Source: Puniceicoccales bacterium (GTDB lineage: Bacteria > Verrucomicrobiota > Verrucomicrobiia > Opitutales > UBA953). Taken from it: 9,057 bases of DNA. Location: assembly GCA_031284845.1 (NCBI GenBank), contig JAITXH010000065.1, forward strand, positions 1-9,057. Reading direction: 5' to 3'. Numbering within the stretch: position 1 is the stretch's first letter; each line of letters begins with the position of its first letter. The notes beneath the pieces were generated by a model. That model saw only the letters and a list, made by a program, of their open reading frames with translations, made no database searches and had not been told where the DNA came from. Positions 5,955 through 9,057 of the stretch are shown here, piece by piece. The position numbers and the translations under genes are program-made.

Positions 5955-7151
5955 ATGAGCAGTTCTTTTTCCGAATTGGGCCTTTCCGAACCCGTTTTAC
6001 GCGCCCTTGAATCCTGCGGCTATACCGAGCCGACTCCCATCCAAACTCAGGCCATCCCGCTGATCTTGCAAGGCAGAGACATTATCGGTGCCGCCCAGAC
6101 AGGCACGGGGAAAACCGCCGCCTTCGCCCTGCCAACGCTCCAGCGACTCGGCACCCACACCGGCGTCCCGCGCTGCCTCGCCCTCGTGCCCACGCGGGAA
6201 TTGGCAATGCAGGTGGAAGAAAACTTCAAGCGTTACGGCAGCGGAGCCGACCTGCGCATCACGCTCCTCTACGGCGGCGTCAGCTATAAACCACAAGTCC
6301 ACGATCTCGAATGCGGGACCGATGTGATCGTGGCTACGCCGGGGCGCCTGCTCGACCTGTGGGGGCAACGCCACGTCCACCTCGACAAAATCGAAGTCCT
6401 CATCCTCGACGAGGTGGACAGGATGCTGGACATGGGGTTCATCGAAGACGTGTCGCGCATCATCCGCCTCTGCCCCAGCGAACGCCAGACCCTGCTCTTC
6501 TCGGCGACCGTGGAAAAGTCCATCCTCAACATCGCAAAGTGGGCACTGCGCAATCCGGAAATCATTGACGCACGCTCAGGCTCGGTCTCCGCCGAGACTG
6601 TCGCGCACTACATTTATCCCGTCGAGAGTTATCAAAAATACGACCTCCTGCTGGCCTTGCTGGAAAAAACAGATTTCAAAAGCGTCATCGTTTTCACGCG
6701 CACGAAGCGCGATGCCGACCGCATCACCGAATGGGTGCAATCTACCACGCACGCCGTGGCGACCATGCACGCCGACCGCACCCAGAGCGAGCGTGCCGAA
6801 GCGCTGGCAGGCTTCAAATCGGGGAAATACCAAGTGCTCGTCGCGACAGACATCGCCGCACGCGGACTCGATGTGCGCGGCATCTCCCATGTGATTAATT
6901 ACAATGTGCCCGACCACGCCGAAGACTACGTCCACCGTATCGGTCGAACCGGGCGGGCCTCCGAAAAAGGAGAAGCGTTCACACTTTTTTCCCCGGACGA
7001 AATCATGGACTTGCAGGCTATAGAGCGCCTGCTCGGGCACACGATAGAGCGCCGCAGACTGGAAGGCTTCAAATACCGCTTCGAACCGATGATGGGCACT
7101 ACTGCCTCTGCTGCGAAATCCGGCGGCGGCCTCCGCCGTCGCAACAGGTAG
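5955..7151 (+). CDS. DEAD-box ATP-dependent RNA helicase (RhlE-like), with DEVD in motif II
   Basis: A 398-residue cytoplasmic RNA helicase with both RecA-like domains complete. The motifs run in order: Q motif with GYTEPTPIQ (22-30), motif I AQTGTGKT (47-54), Ia PTREL (79-83), Ib TPGR (128-131), motif II DEVD (152-155), III SAT (183-185), IV VIVFTRT (244-250), V TDIAARGLD (298-306) and VI HRIGRTGR (327-334). Motif II reads DEVD rather than DEAD; the ATP-coordinating D-E pair is intact, so activity is expected. DRMLDMGF after motif II and the short basic glycine/arginine tail (KSGGGLRRRNR) resemble the RhlE group, associated with ribosome assembly and RNA turnover; the exact subfamily is uncertain, so no symbol is given. 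There is no long C-terminal RNA-binding extension like that of DeaD or DbpA. The start ATG at 5955 fits the family N-terminus and has no Shine-Dalgarno. Confidence 0.95.
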   Translation: MSSSFSELGLSEPVLRALESCGYTEPTPIQTQAIPLILQGRDIIGAAQTGTGKTAAFALPTLQRLGTHTGVPRCLALVPTRELAMQVEENFKRYGSGADLRITLLYGGVSYKPQVHDLECGTDVIVATPGRLLDLWGQRHVHLDKIEVLILDEVDRMLDMGFIEDVSRIIRLCPSERQTLLFSATVEKSILNIAKWALRNPEIIDARSGSVSAETVAHYIYPVESYQKYDLLLALLEKTDFKSVIVFTRTKRDADRITEWVQSTTHAVATMHADRTQSERAEALAGFKSGKYQVLVATDIAARGLDVRGISHVINYNVPDHAEDYVHRIGRTGRASEKGEAFTLFSPDEIMDLQAIERLLGHTIERRRLEGFKYRFEPMMGTTASAAKSGGGLRRRNR

Positions 7152-7163
7152 CCGGGCAGACCA

Positions 7164-7182
7164 CCGCGGCCTACTTCCGCGG
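7164..7182. other. GC stem-loop between two convergent gene ends
   Basis: CCGCGG at 7164-7169 and CCGCGG at 7177-7182 are self-complementary hexamers that can form a 6-bp stem with a 7-base loop. The loop includes the stop codon of the minus-strand gene and lies 12 bases after the helicase stop. There is no T run on either strand, so it is not a canonical intrinsic terminator, though it is the only structure seen in this very short convergent junction. Confidence 0.3.
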
Positions 7183-9057
7183 AGAACTCCAATTGCTGCC
7201 GCGCCGGGGGATGATGATGACAGGGCGCGACACACCAGCACCCGCACGGGAACCGGCATCCATGTCCCATTGTTTTGTCAGCCAATTGTAGCGAATGCGT
7301 TCGCCCCCCGTGGCGGTGATCCCGCCGGTATTCACAACCGGATTCCCGGAGAGATAAAGCTCATGCTTTTGCGGAAACATCTCAAACATCTGCCCCGAAG
7401 CCTTCCTCCCGTTCACGTCAAACCGCACATCCTCGCGCCCGATAATGCGCGTAATGTCGTAACCGGGACGCGCCCCGGAGCGAGTCGCAGCAGAGGTGCC
7501 CCCTTGCGCGATATAACCCTCCACGTTAGCACAACGCCCGTTCATTCCCGGCCCGGAAAGCGCCACATCACCCCGCATGAAAAACCGGGAGCGCACACTG
7601 TCGCCGAGGATTTCCAGCAAGTCGCTCTCCATGTCAATCGGCCCCGCCTGTTCCTTGAGCGCGGAGGTATCCGACGACGGCGCACCGGGAAATCCGCCAA
7701 AGTCCACACCTGAAGCTTTTTTAAATGTAAGGTGCGGGCGCACACCGGGCGTGGACGCGTGCGGCTTCAAAGTGAAAAACTGGGTTGCCCCGCCATTTTT
7801 CCCGCCGTTTCCGCCGGGGGCCGACGACTCCCGTAACGCCACGCTGGGGAGCAGCACGGCCTCCCCTCCGCGGGCGATATAGGCCTCCGTCTCAAACCGT
7901 GCATTGCCGACAGCCGTGATGTTGTGGATGCGTGCCATGCTTGTGCTGCCATTCGTATCACCTTTGGCGTCGGCGAGAATGTCCATGCGGTCACAACGCC
8001 CATCCAGTCCCGTGCCAAGCAAGACGACATTTCCCGTAAAGTTGAACTCTGCCAAATCTCCGGGGAGTTCCGTCATCACCAGCACATCGCTGTCCACCAC
8101 CGTAGGCGCCTGCTCCAGCGGATCGTCAGGCACCGCATCCTGTCCGCTCCGCAGAGGATTCAGCGGCGGCAATGTTACCCGGGCACGCTGGCGTTCTGGC
8201 GCGACGCCAGGCGCGGATTCCACTGTCGCACTCAATTGTGCCTCGCTCCCTTCCACCTTGCTCGAATGCATTTTTATCCGGTGCCCCAGCAGTTGCGCAC
8301 CTCGCCCGGACAAGACCGGATTTTCATAAAGCTCCATGTCATATTCGCCTTCGCCCTGCCCGGGAAGGATCTCCACCTTGCCGCAATTCAGGAGACGCCC
8401 CTCGTGAATTGCACGCACATCCTTTTCGGCAAAAATGCGATTCACCCGTGCGTCCGCCTGTCCGGAGTCGCCCGGAGCCGTAAACTTCGAGACAGATCCA
8501 CGCGGCGTCTCCACCGTGATTTTTTCGGAATTGATTATCAGCCCCTCGTCTTTGGCACGCACATCACCCGTCATCTCGATGAGATTAATTGCCTCCTCCG
8601 GCGAAGAGATGATGAGGTGCCCCCCGGTGACAATGGCACCCCCGCCCTGCCCCCCTTTGCCCTCGCCACGCAGGAAAGAGGGCGTCTGCAAAACGACAGG
8701 GACGCCATCCTCATGGCGAAACACATCTATCTTGCCAGTGGTGGTATTGTTGACGATGCGCCCGCCTTGCACGTTCACGCGCTGGGCAAAATCATCGACG
8801 CGGGTGTTCCCCGAAGTGGTGAATGTCTGCGTAGCCTGATCATACCGGGAGATGTTACCGGAAATCTGGCGCGCCTGGCTCGTGATGCGCACGCCGCCTG
8901 CGGCCACGATGTCCTCCAGTTTCTCAAAATCAGGACGCCCCCCTATGCCGCCCGGCGCGGGCTTCTCAGGCGGTGCCAAAGCGACGCCTCCCGGTGTCTT
9001 TGCCTGTGTGTCTTCCGCCACACCTGCGAGCACCCGGATATCTGTCTCTTTCAGCCG
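7171..9057 (-). CDS. Large OstA/LptA-domain envelope protein (5' end outside the window)
   Basis: The frame is open from the right window edge to a TAG at 7173-7171, giving 628 codons with no start needed inside the window (the upstream codons read RLKETDIR before a GTG at 9033). The sequence is dominated by beta-rich segments of the OstA/LptA type, for example the region coded at about 8919-8713 (LEDIVAAGGVRITSQ... SGNISRYDQATQTF), with the recurring pattern RI-x4-DVR-x4-G and NP-V-x-G. Such folds bind and pass lipopolysaccharide across the periplasm (LptA, LptC, LptD N-terminus). At least three similar modules follow (see findings), joined by glycine/proline-rich linkers. The end is basic (PRRGSNWSSPRK); no LptD-type outer-membrane barrel is present, and any signal peptide must be outside the window. 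The gene is convergent with the helicase across 19 bp. The family call is fairly sure; the exact role is an inference. Confidence 0.75.
   Translation of the reverse strand, partial: RLKETDIRVLAGVAEDTQAKTPGGVALAPPEKPAPGGIGGRPDFEKLEDIVAAGGVRITSQARQISGNISRYDQATQTFTTSGNTRVDDFAQRVNVQGGRIVNNTTTGKIDVFRHEDGVPVVLQTPSFLRGEGKGGQGGGAIVTGGHLIISSPEEAINLIEMTGDVRAKDEGLIINSEKITVETPRGSVSKFTAPGDSGQADARVNRIFAEKDVRAIHEGRLLNCGKVEILPGQGEGEYDMELYENPVLSGRGAQLLGHRIKMHSSKVEGSEAQLSATVESAPGVAPERQRARVTLPPLNPLRSGQDAVPDDPLEQAPTVVDSDVLVMTELPGDLAEFNFTGNVVLLGTGLDGRCDRMDILADAKGDTNGSTSMARIHNITAVGNARFETEAYIARGGEAVLLPSVALRESSAPGGNGGKNGGATQFFTLKPHASTPGVRPHLTFKKASGVDFGGFPGAPSSDTSALKEQAGPIDMESDLLEILGDSVRSRFFMRGDVALSGPGMNGRCANVEGYIAQGGTSAATRSGARPGYDITRIIGREDVRFDVNGRKASGQMFEMFPQKHELYLSGNPVVNTGGITATGGERIRYNWLTKQWDMDAGSRAGAGVSRPVIIIPRRGSNWSSPRK

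Noticed and set aside
1..9057. Defence system, CRISPR array, transposon or prophage remnants
   Set aside because: No repeat-spacer arrays, transposase or integrase motifs, terminal inverted repeats or tRNA attachment sites were seen. The genes are conserved housekeeping types with uniform composition apart from intergenic AT-rich DNA.

Overview
The window is 9.06 kb of dense, fairly GC-rich bacterial chromosome. It holds seven protein genes, two of them cut by the window edges, and no RNA gene, insertion sequence, phage gene, CRISPR array or obvious island boundary. The gene set is mostly core metabolism and information processing. The sequence points to a diderm bacterium able to grow without oxygen: it has an oxygen-sensitive class III ribonucleotide reductase and an OstA/LptA-type envelope protein. 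The style of the L1, NrdD, PyrE and OstA-like proteins, together with start sites lacking Shine-Dalgarno sequences, makes me think of the Verrucomicrobiota/PVC group. That is an inference from memory of these families, not a demonstrated placement.

Layout, left to right. At 1-340 (minus) is the first half of ribosomal protein L1 (rplA), running off the left edge. It is divergent, across 218 bp, from a CorA-type Mg2+/Co2+ channel gene at 559-1755 (plus). CorA converges on nrdD at 1863-4295 (minus), the anaerobic ribonucleoside-triphosphate reductase, with a possible terminator for corA between them. Upstream of nrdD is an AT-rich 205-bp gap with a striking array of TATTCAC heptamers spaced exactly 11 bp apart. 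Then come trmB (tRNA m7G46 methyltransferase) and pyrE (orotate phosphoribosyltransferase), both minus and close enough to be one transcript that may read on towards nrdD. A 202-bp divergent gap separates pyrE from a DEAD-box RNA helicase (5955-7151, plus). The helicase converges, only 19 bp apart, on a large OstA-domain protein that enters from the right edge (7171-9057, minus).

Functional links: pyrE (UMP synthesis) and nrdD (dNTP synthesis) both belong to nucleotide supply, while trmB, rplA and the helicase belong to translation and RNA handling. These look like ordinary housekeeping neighbours rather than one dedicated system, and I do not see convincing evidence of a new multi-gene system. 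The points most worth following up are the 11-bp-periodic heptamer array upstream of nrdD, the repeated-module architecture of the OstA-like protein, the separation of rplA from rplK, and the absence of Shine-Dalgarno sequences at all six visible gene starts.
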